Origin: Alsobacter sp046349155
Lineage (GTDB): Bacteria > Pseudomonadota > Alphaproteobacteria > Rhizobiales > Beijerinckiaceae
Length of the DNA: 64,000 bases
NCBI GenBank assembly: GCA_046349155.1
Contig: JAXMCW010000004.1
Span: 62,001 to 126,000, forward strand
Reading direction: 5' to 3'
Part shown: piece by piece, positions 33,704 to 42,170 of the stretch
Layout: every line of letters begins with the position of its first letter
Position numbering within the stretch: the first letter of the stretch is position 1
Position numbers and translations under genes: made by a program
Notes under the pieces: generated by a model
What the model was told of the DNA's origin: nothing
The model's database searches: none
Seen by the model: the letters and a program-made list of their open reading frames with translations, nothing else

Positions 33704-35593
33704 TCAGAGGAAGCCGATCGAGATCCACGGGATGGCGGCGATGATCAGGGTGCCGACGAGGAGCGCGATCATGTAGCCGACGATCGGCTTCATGCCCTCG
33801 TCGGGGTGGATGCGGCTGATGGCGCAAGCCGCGTAGTAGCCGACGCCGAAAGGCGGGGCGAAGAGGCCGATGCCCATGGCGAGGATCACCACCATGGCGT
33901 AGTGCACGTCGTGCACGCCGACCTGCCGCGCGATGGGGAACAGGAGCGGCCCGAAGAGCACGATGGCCGGGATGCCCTCCAGCACGCTGCCGAGCACAAC
34001 GAAGGCGAGGATCGTCACGCCGAGGAACATCGGCACGCCACCCGGCAGGCTCGTCATGAACTTCGCGAGCGACGCCGAGAAGCCCGACTGGGTGAGCGCC
34101 CAGGCCATGCCCGTCGCCGCGCCGATGATCAGCAGGATCGCGCCGGACAGGGCGGCCGTCTCCACCAGCATCGGCCAGAGCCGCCGCAGGGGGAACTGCC
34201 GGTAGATCAGCAGCCCCGCCAGGATCGAGTAGACGATGCCGATGGTCGACACCTCCGTCGCCGTGGCGACGCCCTCGACCACCGCGGCGCGGATCACGAA
34301 GGGCAGCGCGATGGCGGGGATCGCGACCAGGAACGCCTTGCCGATCTCGCCGCGCGTGGCCCGCCTGACGTGGCTGAGGTCCTCGTCGCGGTAGCGCCAC
34401 CATACGACGCCGCACAGGATCGCCGCCAGCACGAGGCCGGGCAGCAGGCCGCCCGTGAACAGGGCGGAGATCGACACGCCCGTCACCGAGCCGATGGTGA
34501 TGAGCACCAGCGAGGGCGGGATCGTCTCGGTCTGCGCGCCCGTCGCCGAGAGCAGGGCGACGAGGTCGCCGGGCTTGGCCCCGCGCTTCTGCATCTCCGG
34601 GAAGAGCACCGGCGCAACGGCGGCCATGTCGGCGGCCTTCGAGCCGGAAATCCCTGACACCAGGTACATCGCGCCGACCAGCACGTAGTGCAGGCCGCCG
34701 CGCACGTGCCCCAGCAGGCTCGCCAGGAAGCCGACCATGGCCCGCGCCATGCCCGTCATCTCGATGAGCAGGCCGAGGAAGACGAAGAGCGGAACCGAGA
34801 GCAGGATGAGATGGCTCATGCCCTCGTCCATGCGGCCGATCAGGACCACCTCGGGCGTGGTCGTGGTGAGCGTCAGATAGCCGAACGTCGCGAGCCCGAA
34901 CGCAAAGGCGATGGGGACGGCCGCGAAGACCATCGTGCCCACGAGCAGCACGAAGAAGATGAGCAGGTTGAGGTTGCCGAGGGGCTTCAGAACGGGCCCC
35001 AGAGCCCAGAAGGCGGCCGCCACCGCGACGACCACCGCCAGCGCGCCGACGACGTTGCGCAGGCTTGCCGTGCCGGCGAGGCGCAACACGGCCGTCACCA
35101 GCATCAGGCCGAGCCCGACGGGCAGAGCGGCCGCCCGCCAGGAGTTCACGATGCCGAGCGCCGGCGTGGTGACGTAGACCTCGTCGGAGGCGAACTCGAA
35201 GGCGGGCTCGATGACGAGCACCAGGAAGGCGAGGCTCGCCGCAACGGCCACCACGTCGAGGAAGGCCCGGGCCTCGGGCCCGAGCTTGCTCACGATGGCG
35301 GTCATCCGCATGTGCTCGTTGCGCTGGAAGGCAATGACCGATCCCAGCATGGCGAGCCACAGGAAGAGAATCCCGGCCAGCTCGTCCGACCAGACGATCG
35401 GGACGTGGAAGACGTAGCGGGCGACGATGCCCGCCAGCAGGACGAGGATCTCGGCGATCACGAGACCCGCGGCCGGCAGCGCGACCGCGAAGCCGAGGAT
35501 CGTGTTCACACGGGCGACGGCGCCGCGCCAGCCGGTGGGGGAGGCCTGCGAGGCCTCCAGCGGGAGGTCGGGAGCGTGGGCCATGGCGGTCAT
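33704..35593 (-). CDS. Fused TRAP transporter permease (DctQM)
   Basis: This 629-residue protein joins the small (DctQ, about 25-175) and large (DctM, about 200-629) membrane subunits of a tripartite ATP-independent periplasmic transporter. The DctQ part has ARYVFHVPIVWSDELAGILFLWLAMLGS. The DctM part has MDEGMSHLILLSVPLFVFLGLLIE, MYLVSGISGSKAADMAAVAPVLFPEM, ATGAQTETIPPSLVLI and APPFGVGYYAACAIS. Natural QM fusions are known. The ATG overlaps the stop of the binding-protein gene (ATGA). Together they import a carboxylate-type or related solute driven by an ion gradient. The neighbouring dehydrogenase and split transketolase point to a sugar acid, polyol or sugar sulfonate, which is inference. 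Confidence 0.94.
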   Translation of the reverse strand: MTAMAHAPDLPLEASQASPTGWRGAVARVNTILGFAVALPAAGLVIAEILVLLAGIVARYVFHVPIVWSDELAGILFLWLAMLGSVIAFQRNEHMRMTAIVSKLGPEARAFLDVVAVAASLAFLVLVIEPAFEFASDEVYVTTPALGIVNSWRAAALPVGLGLMLVTAVLRLAGTASLRNVVGALAVVVAVAAAFWALGPVLKPLGNLNLLIFFVLLVGTMVFAAVPIAFAFGLATFGYLTLTTTTPEVVLIGRMDEGMSHLILLSVPLFVFLGLLIEMTGMARAMVGFLASLLGHVRGGLHYVLVGAMYLVSGISGSKAADMAAVAPVLFPEMQKRGAKPGDLVALLSATGAQTETIPPSLVLITIGSVTGVSISALFTGGLLPGLVLAAILCGVVWWRYRDEDLSHVRRATRGEIGKAFLVAIPAIALPFVIRAAVVEGVATATEVSTIGIVYSILAGLLIYRQFPLRRLWPMLVETAALSGAILLIIGAATGMAWALTQSGFSASLAKFMTSLPGGVPMFLGVTILAFVVLGSVLEGIPAIVLFGPLLFPIARQVGVHDVHYAMVVILAMGIGLFAPPFGVGYYAACAISRIHPDEGMKPIVGYMIALLVGTLIIAAIPWISIGFL

Positions 35594-36609
35594 CCGAGCT
35601 TTCCTGCCGCCTTCTCGAGCTGCGCCCAGGCGTCGTCGCCGAACTTGCCCTTCCAGTCCGCGTAGAAGCTCGTCTTGGCCAGCGCCTGGCGGAACTGCGT
35701 GCGGTCCACGTCGATGAACTGCATGCCCTTGGCCGAGAGGTCGCCGCGCAGGCTCTCGCTGAGCTTGGCGATGTCGGCGCGCTCGTCCAGCGCCGAGCGG
35801 TCGAACTCGCGTGTCACGATCTCCTGCACGTCCTTGGGCAGCTTGTCGAAGGCGCGCTTGTTGCCGAGGATCCAGTAATTGTCCCAGACATGGCCCGTCA
35901 GGCTGCAGCTCTTCTGCACCTCGTAGAGGCGGGCCGTCGCGATGATCGGCAGCGGGTTCTCCTGACCGTCGACCACCTTGGTCTGCAGGGCGGAATAGAC
36001 CTCGTTGAAGTTGATCGGGGCCGGCCCGGCGCCGAGCGCCTGGAACAGCGAGGTGAGGTTCGGCGCCGCGGGAACGCGCAGCTTGAAGCCCTTCAGGTCT
36101 TCGGGCGTGCGGATCTCGCGGCCGGACGAGGTGACGTGGCGAAAGCCGTTGTCCCAGGCCTTCGACACCGTCATGATCGGCGTCTTGGCGATCTGCGCGC
36201 GGATATAGGCGCCGAGCTCGCCGTCCATCGCCTTCCACACCGCGTCGTAGCTGGTGAAGAGGAAGCCGAGGTTCACGATGCCGGCCGCCGGCACGAAGGT
36301 GGCGAGGATCAGCGAGGAGAGGTTGAAGAACTCCACGCCGCCGCTGCGCACCTGCGTCAGCAGGTCCGTGTCGGAACCGAGCTGGTTGGCGGGGAAGAGG
36401 TTGATCTCGAGCCGACCGGAGGTCGCCTCGCGGATGCGGTCGATCGCCTCCTGGGCGCGCTTGTTGACGGGGTGCGTCGGATCCTGGCCGGTCGCGAGCT
36501 TGTAGGTGAACTCCGCGGCCGAGGCCGGGCGCGTCAGGATGCCGAAGACGGACGCGGCGGCGCCGGCCTTGAGCAAGGTGCGGCGGGAGAGCGGGGCATT
36601 GATCGACAT
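35590..36609 (-). CDS. dctP: TRAP transporter solute-binding protein (DctP family)
   Basis: This 339-residue periplasmic binding protein begins with a Tat-type signal, SRRTLLKAGAAASVFG, cleaved near PASAAE. Family features are ATGQDPTHPVNKRAQEAIDRI, FPANQLGSDTDLLTQVRSGGVEF, the selectivity-filter region KLRVPAAPN with its carboxylate-binding Arg, and NEVYSALQTKVVDGQENPLP. It directs substrate to the fused permease downstream, to which it is coupled by ATGA overlap. A Tat signal suggests folding before export. It is expressed with the split transketolase genes upstream after a 170-base spacer that may hold its own promoter. Confidence 0.94.
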   Translation of the reverse strand: MSINAPLSRRTLLKAGAAASVFGILTRPASAAEFTYKLATGQDPTHPVNKRAQEAIDRIREATSGRLEINLFPANQLGSDTDLLTQVRSGGVEFFNLSSLILATFVPAAGIVNLGFLFTSYDAVWKAMDGELGAYIRAQIAKTPIMTVSKAWDNGFRHVTSSGREIRTPEDLKGFKLRVPAAPNLTSLFQALGAGPAPINFNEVYSALQTKVVDGQENPLPIIATARLYEVQKSCSLTGHVWDNYWILGNKRAFDKLPKDVQEIVTREFDRSALDERADIAKLSESLRGDLSAKGMQFIDVDRTQFRQALAKTSFYADWKGKFGDDAWAQLEKAAGKLG

Positions 36610-36779
36610 GCGTTTCCTCCTGGGGAACGAGGGGTTGGATGCGTTCGTGCGACGGCTTGCGTCGTGACCATGCCGGCTCTCGGGCGCCGGCTTTGGCGCA
36701 GCCGCCAGGGTTCGCCGCGGAGGGGTCCGCGGCGGCCGTCTGCGGTCTGGAAGCGAAGGGTGGGGCGGCTAGGCCGGCC

Positions 36780-37799
36780 TCACAGCCAGGCCTTGATCCG
36801 GCTGCTCACGGCCGAGGCCGAGATGCCGTAGCGGTCGTGCAGGGTCGGCAAAGCGCCGGCATGCAGGAACTCGTCGGGTAGGCCGATGTGCCGGAATTTC
36901 GGGTGAACGCCGGCCTGCAACAGGGCGCAGGCCACCGCCTCGCCGAGGCCGCCGATGACGGTGTGGTTCTCCGCCACCACGACCAGCCGCCCGCCCTTCG
37001 AGGCCTCGCGGATGATCGTCTCGGTGTCGAGCGGCTTGATGGTCGGCACGTGCAGCACCGCGGCGTCGACGCGGTCCTCGGCGAGCAGCTTGGCCGCCTC
37101 CAGCGCCCGCATGGTCATCAGCCCCGAGGAGACGATGAGGACGTCGCGGCCGTCGCGGATCGACTTCGCCTTGCCAAGTTCGAAAGTGTAGCCGTACTCG
37201 TCGAGCACGAGCGGCACCTGGCCGCGCAGCAGGCGCATGTAGACGGGACCTTGATGGGCCGCCATGGCGGGGACGACCTGCTCGATCTCGTGCGCGTCGC
37301 AGGGGTCGATCACGGTCATGTTCGGCATGGCGCGGAAGAGCGCAAGGTCCTCCGTAGCCTGGTGGCTGGGCCCGTAGCCCGAGGTCAGGCCGGGCAGCGC
37401 GCAGGCGATCTTCACGTTGCGGTTCTCTTCCGCGATCGTCTGGTGGATGAAGTCGTAGGCCCGGCGCGAGGCGAAGACCGCGTAGGTCGTCGCGAAGGGG
37501 GTGAAGCCCTCGGCCGCGAGCCCGGAGGCCGCGCCGAACAGCAGCTGCTCGGCCATGCCCATCTGGTAGGTCCGGTCCGGGAAGGCCGCCTTGAAGATGT
37601 GCAGGTCGGTATACTTTCCGAGGTCGGCGGTCATGCCGACGATGTCGGGCCGCTGCCTGGCGAGTTCGACCAGCGCGTGCCCGAAGGGGGCGGGTTTGGT
37701 GCGCTGCCCCTCCGCTGCGATCGAGGCGATCATGGCGGAGGTGGTGAGCCGCGGCTTGGCCGGATCGGCCTTGGTTGCGGCGTTCGAGGGGGACGTCAT
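36780..37799 (-). CDS. Transketolase C-terminal (pyrimidine/TK-C) subunit
   Basis: This 339-residue subunit carries the pyrimidine-binding and C-terminal domains of a split transketolase. Seen are APFGHALVELARQRPDIVGMTADLG, the family segment YQMGMAEQLLFGAASGLAAEGF with the catalytic Glu, YGPSHQATEDLALFRAMPNMTV and VVVAENHTVIGGLGEAVA. ATG 37799 overlaps the stop of the N-terminal subunit (ATGA). A paired heteromer transferring two-carbon ketol units is expected. Split transketolases next to TRAP transporters and SDRs occur in catabolic clusters for unusual sugars. The substrate here is not identified, and no aldolase or kinase is adjacent. Confidence 0.93.
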   Translation of the reverse strand: MTSPSNAATKADPAKPRLTTSAMIASIAAEGQRTKPAPFGHALVELARQRPDIVGMTADLGKYTDLHIFKAAFPDRTYQMGMAEQLLFGAASGLAAEGFTPFATTYAVFASRRAYDFIHQTIAEENRNVKIACALPGLTSGYGPSHQATEDLALFRAMPNMTVIDPCDAHEIEQVVPAMAAHQGPVYMRLLRGQVPLVLDEYGYTFELGKAKSIRDGRDVLIVSSGLMTMRALEAAKLLAEDRVDAAVLHVPTIKPLDTETIIREASKGGRLVVVAENHTVIGGLGEAVACALLQAGVHPKFRHIGLPDEFLHAGALPTLHDRYGISASAVSSRIKAWL

Positions 37800-38647
37800 G
37801 CGGGCCTCCCGGCATCCAGAGCCTGCAGCGCGAGCTGCCATTCGTGGGCGTCGACGCGGATGAAGTGGTTTTTCTCGCGCGCCTCCAGGAAGGGCACGCC
37901 CTTGCCCATCAGCGTATCCGCGATGATCATCTTGGGGCGCGGCTCGGCATCGGCCTTGGCGGCGTCGAAGGCGGCCACCACCGCGTCGACGTCGTTGCCG
38001 TCGATGCGCTGCACGTGCCACCCGAAGGCGCGCAGCTTGTCGGACAGGGGCTCGAAGGCCATCACCTCCGAGGAGGCCCCGTCGGCCTGCTGGTTGTTCA
38101 CGTCGACGATCGCGACGATGTTGTCGAGCTTGTGGTGGGCGGCAGACATCATCGCCTCCCACTTGGAGCCCTCGTCGAGCTCGCCGTCCGAGAAGAGCAC
38201 GAAGACGCGCGCCGTGGACTGCTTGCGCTTGAGGCCGAGCGCCATGCCGACGGCGATGGACAGGCCGAGGCCGAGCGAGCCTCCCGACATCTCCATGCCC
38301 GGCGTGTACTGCGCCATGCCCGACATGGGCAGCCGGCTGTCGTCGAAGCCGTAGGTCTCGAGCTCGCTTTCCGGAATGATCCCGGCCTCGATCAGCGCGG
38401 CGTAAAGCGCAATGGCGTAATGCCCGTTCGAGAGCAGGAAGCGGTCCCGGCCCTCCCAGGCGGGATCCTCGGGCCGGTAGGTCATGGCGTGGAAATAGGC
38501 GGTCGCCAGCACGTCGGCGATGTCGAGGGCCTGGGCGATATAGCCTTGTCCCTGCACCTCGCCCATCCGCACCGCGTTGCGGCGGATGCGGTAGGCGCGC
38601 TCGGCGATGCTGGGCGCGTTGGCGCGCAGCGTCTCGGCCGTGGTCAT
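37796..38647 (-). CDS. Transketolase N-terminal (TPP-binding) subunit
   Basis: This 283-residue subunit carries the thiamine-diphosphate and Mg-binding domain. The motif starts at SDGELDEGSKWEAMMSAA and ends in IVAIVDVNNQQ, matching the GDG-x(25-30)-NN pattern with Ser in place of the first Gly. Other family blocks are DRFLLSNGHYAIALYA and MSGGSLGLGLSIAVGMALG. ATG 38647 has an AGGAG site 7 bases upstream and was chosen over an upstream GTG-type start that would overlap the SDR gene. It works with the C-terminal subunit directly downstream. Confidence 0.93.
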   Translation of the reverse strand: MTTAETLRANAPSIAERAYRIRRNAVRMGEVQGQGYIAQALDIADVLATAYFHAMTYRPEDPAWEGRDRFLLSNGHYAIALYAALIEAGIIPESELETYGFDDSRLPMSGMAQYTPGMEMSGGSLGLGLSIAVGMALGLKRKQSTARVFVLFSDGELDEGSKWEAMMSAAHHKLDNIVAIVDVNNQQADGASSEVMAFEPLSDKLRAFGWHVQRIDGNDVDAVVAAFDAAKADAEPRPKMIIADTLMGKGVPFLEAREKNHFIRVDAHEWQLALQALDAGRPA

Positions 38648-38681
38648 GGTCGGCTCCTGTGGGCTGGAGACTGGTCTGGGA

Positions 38682-39431
38682 TCAGTGGATGAGCATGCCG
38701 CCATTGACGTCGATGACGGCGCCGGTGACGTAGGCGGAGAGGTCGGAGGCCAGGAACAGGTAGATGTTGGCCACGTCCCGCGCGTCGCCGAGCCGGCTCA
38801 GCGGGATGCCCCTGATGATGTCGGCCTTCATCTCGGGCGTGAGCTTGTCGCCGGTGATGTCGGTCTGGATCAGGCCGGGGGTGACGCTGTTGACGCGGAT
38901 GCCGTCCGGGCCCAGTTCGCGGGCCATGGCCTTGGCGAGGCCGAGCACCCCGGCCTTCGCGGCCGAGTAGTGCGGGCCGCCGAAGATGCCGCCGCCGCGC
39001 TGTGCGGAGACGGAGGACATGCAGGCGATGGAGCCCTGCCTGCGGGTCCGCATGTGCGGGATGAAGGCCTGGCTGAGATAGAGCACGCCGGTCATGTTGA
39101 CGTCGACGACGAGGTCCCAGTCCTCCGGGCGGACGTCCATGACCTTCAGCGGCTGGGTGATGCCGGCATTGTTGATCAGGATGTCGACCTTGCCGAGCGC
39201 GGAGATCACGGTCTCGGCGGCCTGGCGGCAGCTCGTCAGGTCGGCGACGTCGCAGCCGACCCCGACATGGCCCGCCCCGAGTTCGGCGGCTGCGCCGGCC
39301 GCTCCGTCGGCGTCGAGGTCGAGGATGGCGACGCGGGCGCCCTGTTCGGCGAAGAGCTGCGCGGTGGCGCGCCCGATGCCCCGCTTGCTCGCCGCACCGG
39401 AAATGACGGCGGTCTTGTCCTTGAGCAGCAT
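38682..39431 (-). CDS. SDR-family dehydrogenase
   Basis: This 249-residue classical short-chain dehydrogenase has the cofactor motif SGAASKRGIGRA at residues 11-22, with two extra residues in the Gly loop. NNAG is at INNAGITQP. The catalytic Ser is in MSSVSAQ, and YSAAK supplies Tyr and Lys. The family end ...YVTGAVIDVNGGMLI is intact. A strong AAGGAGG site precedes ATG 39431. It is the first catabolic gene after the LysR gene and probably oxidises a polyol or sugar imported by the TRAP system before the transketolase step. Substrate unknown. Confidence 0.93.
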   Translation of the reverse strand: MLLKDKTAVISGAASKRGIGRATAQLFAEQGARVAILDLDADGAAGAAAELGAGHVGVGCDVADLTSCRQAAETVISALGKVDILINNAGITQPLKVMDVRPEDWDLVVDVNMTGVLYLSQAFIPHMRTRRQGSIACMSSVSAQRGGGIFGGPHYSAAKAGVLGLAKAMARELGPDGIRVNSVTPGLIQTDITGDKLTPEMKADIIRGIPLSRLGDARDVANIYLFLASDLSAYVTGAVIDVNGGMLIH

Positions 39432-39529
39432 GGTGTCCTCCTTGCGTGATCCCGTTTCCGGATCGTGGCAAAGAGATACATTGCGCTATATTCACCGACA
39501 AACGAGAAAAACCCCGCAATCGATGAGTG

Positions 39530-40510
39530 TCATTCACCTGTCGTGAGGCGCCGCAGAATGGGCGCCGAGGCCTGGCTGGAGAAACCTTCGTCCAGCGCGT
39601 TCATGTCGAGATCGAGGGAGAGTTCGCGCGCCAGCCATTCCAGCACCATCACCATGGAGCGGGCGTAGCGCTTGGAGCGCGGGAAGACGATCCAGTGCCC
39701 CGTATAGACCACGTCCTCGCAAAACCCCTTCAGCGGCTGGACGAGGCGGCCTGACGCGAGCTCGCGCTCGGCGAGCAGCGTCGATTCCAGCGCCACGCCG
39801 ATCTCGTCGGCGGCGGCGCTGAGGGACATGAAGCTGCGGTCGAAGCGGGGGCCGTTGGGAACGGGGGCGACCAGCCCGTTCGCCGCGAACCAGGCGGGCC
39901 AGCGGACCTTCTTGTTGTCGCTCTCGATCAGCGTGTGCCGGAGCAGGTCGGCCGGCGAGCGGATCCCGGGCGCGAGCGCCGGCGCGCAGAGCGGCGTGAC
40001 CGTCTCCGTGCCCAGCGGGAACACGATGACGCCTTGCTGCTGCAGCCGGCCGTAATACTCCGCCGAGGGTACGCCGTAGACGATGTCGGCGTCGAACTCG
40101 TCGGCCAGGAACCGCGTATAGTCCGTGCCGGTCGCCAGCCTCAGCTCGAGGCCGGGGCAATCCGCCAGCAGGCGCTTGAGCCGTGGCACCAGCCACTGCG
40201 CCGCGAAGCTCGGCGCGCAGTGCAGCTTGAAGAGCTGTGGCTTGCGCGCCGCCACGCTGCCGATCCCGAGCTGCAGCTCGCCAAAGCCGCGCTCGACGTG
40301 CCGCATCAGCGTCTCGCCCTCGGGCGTCAGGCGGATGCTGCGGCCCTCGCGTTCGAAAAGAACGGTGCCGAGGTCGCGCTCGAGGCCCCGGATGGCATGG
40401 CTCACGGCGCTCGGCGACAGGCCGAGGTCGTCCGCGGCCAGCCGGAACGAACCCGTCCGTGTCACGGCCTCGAAGGCGCGAAGCGAGCTGAGGTGCAGAT
40501 TGCGGATCAT
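39530..40510 (-). CDS. LysR-family regulator (GcvA type) of the TRAP/transketolase run
   Basis: This 326-residue LysR-type regulator has the helix-turn-helix SSLRAFEAVTRTGSFRLAADDLGLSPSAVSHAI, then RGLERDLGTVLFEREGR, in the first 60 residues. The GcvA-like effector domain (CAPSFAAQWLVPRLKRLL) spans about 92-300. It lies immediately upstream of, and on the same strand as, the SDR-transketolase-TRAP genes, with a 98-base A+T-rich spacer. It therefore probably regulates that run by binding the spacer. The effector is presumably the imported substrate or an intermediate. Confidence 0.93.
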   Translation of the reverse strand: MIRNLHLSSLRAFEAVTRTGSFRLAADDLGLSPSAVSHAIRGLERDLGTVLFEREGRSIRLTPEGETLMRHVERGFGELQLGIGSVAARKPQLFKLHCAPSFAAQWLVPRLKRLLADCPGLELRLATGTDYTRFLADEFDADIVYGVPSAEYYGRLQQQGVIVFPLGTETVTPLCAPALAPGIRSPADLLRHTLIESDNKKVRWPAWFAANGLVAPVPNGPRFDRSFMSLSAAADEIGVALESTLLAERELASGRLVQPLKGFCEDVVYTGHWIVFPRSKRYARSMVMVLEWLARELSLDLDMNALDEGFSSQASAPILRRLTTGE

Positions 40511-40553
40511 GACGAGACCATGCGGCCGAGGACCTCCCGCGACAAGGGCGGCG

Positions 40554-42170
40554 TCAGGGCGACTGCTCCCGTCCCGATCCGGCTTCCCCCAGCATCACCA
40601 CGCCCTCGTCGGCGTCGAGGTCGAGCCCGGCCCGGTGCAGGGTCCCGCGAGGTCTTGCGTGGGTCGAAACCGCGAGCTGCGCGCCGGCGAAGCCGAGGTC
40701 CACCGATACGGGCGCCTGGCCCAGGTTGAGCACCACGCGGCAAATCCTGTCGCCCAGCACGCGCTCATAGGCGAGCACCGGTCCCGAGGCGGAGAGGGCC
40801 CGCCACGCGCCGCGGCGAAGGACCGCCTCCGCCCGTCGCAGCCGGAGCAGGGCCTGTGTCAGCCGCAGCATCGACGTCGCCTCGCGGGCCTGCGCGCCGG
40901 CGCTGGCCGGCTGGCCCGGCGGGGGAAGCGGCAGCCAGGGCCGTCCGCGGCTGAATCCGCGCCCCGGAGCATCGTCCCAGGGCATGGGGGCCCGCTGGGG
41001 GTCGCGCCCGCGTCCCGGCCCAGCGGCGGCGAAGCGGTCGCGTCCCTGGCCGGGCGGGACCGGAACATCCTCCATAGCGAGCTCGTCGCCCTGGTAGAGC
41101 GTGGGCGTCCCGCGCAGCGTCAGAAGGAGCATCATGGCGATGCGGGCCTGCGCGCGGCCGAGCCGGGAGGCGACCCGCGGATGGTCGTGGTTGCCCAGCA
41201 CCCAGGTGGGCCAGGCGCCGGGTGGCAGGGCCTCCTCGTAGGTCCGCACGAGGCCGAGGATTCCCTCGGGCACCCAGCGCAGCCACATGAGGTTGAAGTT
41301 GAAGGGGAGATGGACGCTCCTCTCCCCTTCCCCGTAGAACGCGACGAGCGTTTCCACCGGGCGGTAGACCTCGCCGATCAGCACCCGGTCGGGACCGAAC
41401 TCGGACAGCACGGAGCGCATCGCCGCGACATGGTCGAGCAGTGCGGGGCCGTTGGCGCTGTTGACCTGCTCCAGGCGCATGAAGTCGGGATCGCCCTCCC
41501 GGTGACGCGGGTTTGGCGGATCGTCCCGCGCCAGGGGATCCTTGGACAGGCCCGTCAGCACGTCGACGCGGAAGCCGTCCACGTTGCGGGAGAGCCAGAA
41601 CCGCAGCACGTCTAGCATCGCGGCCCGGACGCCGGGATGGCCCCAGTTGAGGTCCGGCTGCTCGGGCAGGAAGGAGTGGAGATAGTACTGGCCGGTGGCC
41701 GGGTCGAAGGTCCAGGCGGGGCCGCCGGACTGGCTCAGCCAATTGTTGGGCGGCCCGCCGGCGGGCGAGGGGTCGCGCCAGACGTACCAGTCCCGCCGCG
41801 GCGAGGTGCGGGAGCGCCTGGAGTCGACGAACCAGGGATGCTGGTCGGACGTGTGGTTCGGCACGAAGTCCACGACCGTCCGGATGCCGGCCCGGCGCAG
41901 CGCCGCGAGCAGGGCGTCGAAGTCGTCGAGGGACCCGAAGAGCGGATCGACGCCGCAATAATCGGCGACGTCATAGCCGAAGTCGGCCATCGGCGACGGA
42001 TAGAAGGGCGTCAGCCACACGGCGTCGACCCCGAGCTCCACGAGGTAGGGGATCCGCTGGAGGATGCCCCTGAGGTCGCCCACTCCGTCCCCGTCGCTGT
42101 CCTGGAACGAGCGCACATAGATCTCGTAGAAGACGGCGTCCTGCCACCAGGGGTGCGAGCCGGCGTCCAT
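40554..42170 (-). CDS. GH13 alpha-glucosidase-type glycoside hydrolase
   Basis: This 538-residue GH13 enzyme hydrolyses alpha-glucosidic bonds in oligosaccharides. The conserved regions are in order: DAVWLTPFYPSPMADFGYDV, VVDFVPNHTS, GFRVDVL (nucleophile Asp), IGEVYRP (acid/base Glu) and VLGNHDHPR (transition-state Asp). The QxDLN-type element QPDLNWGHPGVR is also present. There is no signal peptide, so it is cytoplasmic. ATG 42170 shares one base with the stop of the GH144-type gene (TGATG). The C-terminal domain is somewhat Ala/Arg-rich. It is last in an ABC transporter-GH144-GH13 run, indicating intracellular breakdown of a glucan oligosaccharide. Confidence 0.93.
   Translation of the reverse strand: MDAGSHPWWQDAVFYEIYVRSFQDSDGDGVGDLRGILQRIPYLVELGVDAVWLTPFYPSPMADFGYDVADYCGVDPLFGSLDDFDALLAALRRAGIRTVVDFVPNHTSDQHPWFVDSRRSRTSPRRDWYVWRDPSPAGGPPNNWLSQSGGPAWTFDPATGQYYLHSFLPEQPDLNWGHPGVRAAMLDVLRFWLSRNVDGFRVDVLTGLSKDPLARDDPPNPRHREGDPDFMRLEQVNSANGPALLDHVAAMRSVLSEFGPDRVLIGEVYRPVETLVAFYGEGERSVHLPFNFNLMWLRWVPEGILGLVRTYEEALPPGAWPTWVLGNHDHPRVASRLGRAQARIAMMLLLTLRGTPTLYQGDELAMEDVPVPPGQGRDRFAAAGPGRGRDPQRAPMPWDDAPGRGFSRGRPWLPLPPPGQPASAGAQAREATSMLRLTQALLRLRRAEAVLRRGAWRALSASGPVLAYERVLGDRICRVVLNLGQAPVSVDLGFAGAQLAVSTHARPRGTLHRAGLDLDADEGVVMLGEAGSGREQSP

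Noticed and set aside
33114..35360. 748-codon minus-strand frame across the TRAP permease
   Set aside because: It is in a different frame from the clear DctQM protein and is Arg/Ala/His-rich throughout.
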